Of a stretch of 6,710 nt of DNA, positions 5,069 to 6,710 are shown in pieces (the first letter of the stretch is position 1; the number at the start of each line of letters is the position of its first letter). Made by a program: the position numbers and the translations under genes. The stretch lies in NCBI GenBank assembly GCA_021812865.1, contig JAKAMP010000158.1, forward strand, positions 1 through 6,710, in the 5' to 3' direction. The stretch is from Bacteroidota bacterium. GTDB lineage: Bacteria; Bacteroidota; Bacteroidia; Bacteroidales; JAAYUG01. The notes beneath the pieces were generated by a model. That model did no database searches, had not been told where the DNA came from, and saw only the letters and a list, made by a program, of their open reading frames with translations.

Positions 5069-6710
5069 TTAATGATATAACAATGGTACACTACCTGAGA
5101 AATTATAGTAATCCAGTACTGCTGTTGAATATGAATTTAATAGGATTCCTAAGTTTAAATCAACATCTACAGAACCGCCTCCAATAAATTGGCCTGAAAC
5201 ACTAAATATTCTAAAGGTAGGATAGTTACCACTTTCAAAATGATACGGTCCTACATCGAAACTACCAATATTTGTTTTTCCACTCCAATTTCTTTCATAC
5301 TCTAGACCCAAAATACCACAATTAACTGCAAAATTTGAAATTTTAGTACTCTGTGAAGTAAGACCTCCAGTTGATATAGTTCCACTCCTCTTTTTGGAAT
5401 AGAAATTACCCGATAAACCAAATTGTATTCCTATTATAGAAATCTTTCCACCAGCACCAGCTCCAGTTCTAGTTGTAAGTTCTAGTTTAGCAAATGGATC
5501 AGAATTATTAAACCAATTATTAATAAAACCCTCTAAGTTGGACTCATTTTTGTTGGATATATTATCAACTCCATTATCCCCCCAATAAAATACCCATGAT
5601 AAAACATCAACAGTATAGGTTACATAAACAGGAACTTCACCATTATCATCTTTTCGCAAAGATTCTTTTCCAACACGTGTTGCCTGTCCAAGATAATAAG
5701 TGACTTTCTGCTCAGTTTTAACAAGTTTGCTGCCTATTACGCTGCTATAAGGTGCTAAATAATTATTATAGACTTCCCTAAAGTCGACGGGATCTCCATA
5801 ACCATTCGAATACCCTCCATCACCATCATAATGATAATCTGACCAGGGTCCAAATCCATCTGAGCCATCATGGTGTTTCCAGATATAATGATTGCCATCA
5901 AACTGAAACCCTGCATAAGGGAATATTTGTGTATTGGGTTGCTGGGGCGCATAAAAGCTTGCTGAGTATAAGTATCCCGTGGGATCAGAATACTTCAAAG
6001 GGTTATTCATCACATACGAATACCGGTTAAACGATTGCGTGCCGCTGGGATTTTGCACGAATGCATCGGGAGAAAGCATTCTTCCCAACAGGGGATCGTA
6101 TACACGGCCATTCATGTTGATCAAAGCAAAAACGTCTAAGTGTTCATGCCCGGTGTAGCCTCTCGAAAACAGGTAGTTCGAGGGCACATTGTTGTAAGTC
6201 CAGTCTGCAGGGTTTCGCCGGCGGCCCCAGGCATCGAAACTGAAACTGGCAACCACGGCGCCGCTTTGATTGGTTATCTTGTCAAACGAGCCTTGAAAAT
6301 CGCTATGCACATAGTACATGGTATCGCTGCCGTTGTTTTTTACGAAGATGGCAGCCAAACCATCCCCGCCTGGGATATAATGAAGCTGTCGCACCTGGTT
6401 GGCCTGGTTTACTTTTTTTTCATATAACCCATCGTAATATACCGTTTTCTGTAAAGTCCCGTTAAGGTATAACCTGGATTTTACCCTTTCATCGCTAAAC
6501 CCGTATGTGATATTGTAAATGTAATTCCCTTCAATAATGCTGTCAACCTTGTTAAAGGATGTATAGGTAACCCGTTGGTCGGTAGTTGGAATGAGTCCGT
6601 TGGAATTGGTTACGCTGGATATGGCATGGGATTTTGAGGCATCATAGCTATAATTTCCCGCAAAAGAATTTGAAGAAATATTCCCATTAGCAGCGTATGC
6701 GATATTGTTT
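5069..6710 (-). CDS. RHS repeat protein with variable C-terminal tip, 5' end outside window
   Basis: This is the C-terminal 546 residues of an RHS/YD-repeat protein. A GTG at 6394 is not the real start: the frame stays open to the window edge and upstream codons continue YD-type repeats (SYDASKSHAISSV, residues 21-33; KTVYYDGLYEKKV, 88-100). The RHS-associated core follows, with YYVHSDFQGS (132-141), RGYTGHE (183-189), the signature LINMNGRVYDPLLGRMLSPD (196-215), NRYSYVMNNPL (228-238) and SDPTGY (241-246). RHS shells are known to form hollow beta-cages that enclose the C-terminal domain, and the core-ending DPxG motif marks the release point in studied members. From residue 246 on comes a 301-residue tip with no family I recognise. 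Three tightly packed small genes follow. An 8-A run lies at 6413-6420 (coding strand). The RHS assignment is firm; a toxin role is inferred. Confidence 0.93.
   Translation of the reverse strand, partial: NNIAYAANGNISSNSFAGNYSYDASKSHAISSVTNSNGLIPTTDQRVTYTSFNKVDSIIEGNYIYNITYGFSDERVKSRLYLNGTLQKTVYYDGLYEKKVNQANQVRQLHYIPGGDGLAAIFVKNNGSDTMYYVHSDFQGSFDKITNQSGAVVASFSFDAWGRRRNPADWTYNNVPSNYLFSRGYTGHEHLDVFALINMNGRVYDPLLGRMLSPDAFVQNPSGTQSFNRYSYVMNNPLKYSDPTGYLYSASFYAPQQPNTQIFPYAGFQFDGNHYIWKHHDGSDGFGPWSDYHYDGDGGYSNGYGDPVDFREVYNNYLAPYSSVIGSKLVKTEQKVTYYLGQATRVGKESLRKDDNGEVPVYVTYTVDVLSWVFYWGDNGVDNISNKNESNLEGFINNWFNNSDPFAKLELTTRTGAGAGGKISIIGIQFGLSGNFYSKKRSGTISTGGLTSQSTKISNFAVNCGILGLEYERNWSGKTNIGSFDVGPYHFESGNYPTFRIFSVSGQFIGGGSVDVDLNLGILLNSYSTAVLDYYNFSGSVPLLYH
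5072..5974 (-). other. Unassigned C-terminal tip domain of the RHS protein
   Basis: This 301-residue region starts right after the DPTG that closes the RHS core. First comes a linker including a His/Asp/Gly/Tyr-rich stretch (5792-5875, with HHDGSDGFG and YDGDGGYSNGYGD). Next is a mixed segment (about 5465-5791) containing NNYLAPYSSVIGSKL, VPVYVTYTVDVLSWVFYWGD and an Asn-rich NNWFNNSDP. From 5464 to the end, about 131 residues are rich in Gly, Ser and aromatics with alternating hydrophobic residues (GAGAGGKISIIGIQFGLSG, FIGGGSVDVDLNLGILLNS), suggesting many beta-strands. I find no HNH, ADP-ribosyltransferase, deaminase or metallopeptidase motif. It could be a pore-forming or other beta-rich effector, or a non-toxic surface domain. 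Confidence 0.6.

Noticed and set aside
6392..6394. GTG at 6394 as the start of the RHS protein
   Set aside because: The same frame is open to the window edge and encodes continuous YD-repeat sequence upstream, so the gene is truncated by the window rather than starting here.

Overview
The window looks like a chromosomal piece of a Bacteroidota (probably Bacteroidales-type) genome. The evidence is an exported GH38-type alpha-mannosidase, an RHS/YD-repeat protein whose wording is typical of Bacteroidota RHS proteins, starts without Shine-Dalgarno sequences, and an AT-rich heptamer repeat array between genes. The phylum is inferred from protein character, not from a marker gene.

Layout. Positions 1-189 hold 27 heptamers (TAAACTT, TAAACTA or TAAACCT) in perfect phase, starting at the window edge. 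Positions 190-424 are non-coding, with a small cluster of TCAATC/GATTGA direct and inverted repeats at 201-236. Positions 425-3814 (+) encode a complete 1129-residue secreted GH38-family glycosidase. Positions 3815-4053 are a convergent intergenic gap with one weak hairpin. From the right edge back to 4054, on the minus strand, lies a compact four-gene cluster. It consists of the C-terminal 546 residues of an RHS protein (5069-6710, 5' end outside the window), two small membrane proteins (4785-5063 and 4522-4788, overlapping by ATGA) and a small probable lipoprotein (4054-4518). The gaps are 5 bp, a 4-bp overlap and 3 bp, so they probably share a transcript.

The RHS cluster is the interesting part. 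The YD-repeat and RHS core section is of ordinary composition (48-60% GC in sampled 60-base lines). Just after the core-ending DPTGY the sequence becomes AT-rich (32-45% in the tip, 25-35% in the small genes), and the protein changes to a 301-residue unrecognised tip. This is the usual layout of a polymorphic toxin: a conserved delivery shell, an exchangeable C-terminal domain, and small downstream genes that may give immunity. The tip has no nuclease or other enzyme motif I can recognise. Its last ~130 residues are glycine-rich with a beta-strand pattern, and the next two proteins are membrane-anchored. Toxicity and immunity are inferences, not shown by the sequence. The mannosidase and the RHS cluster appear functionally unrelated and only share a convergent junction.
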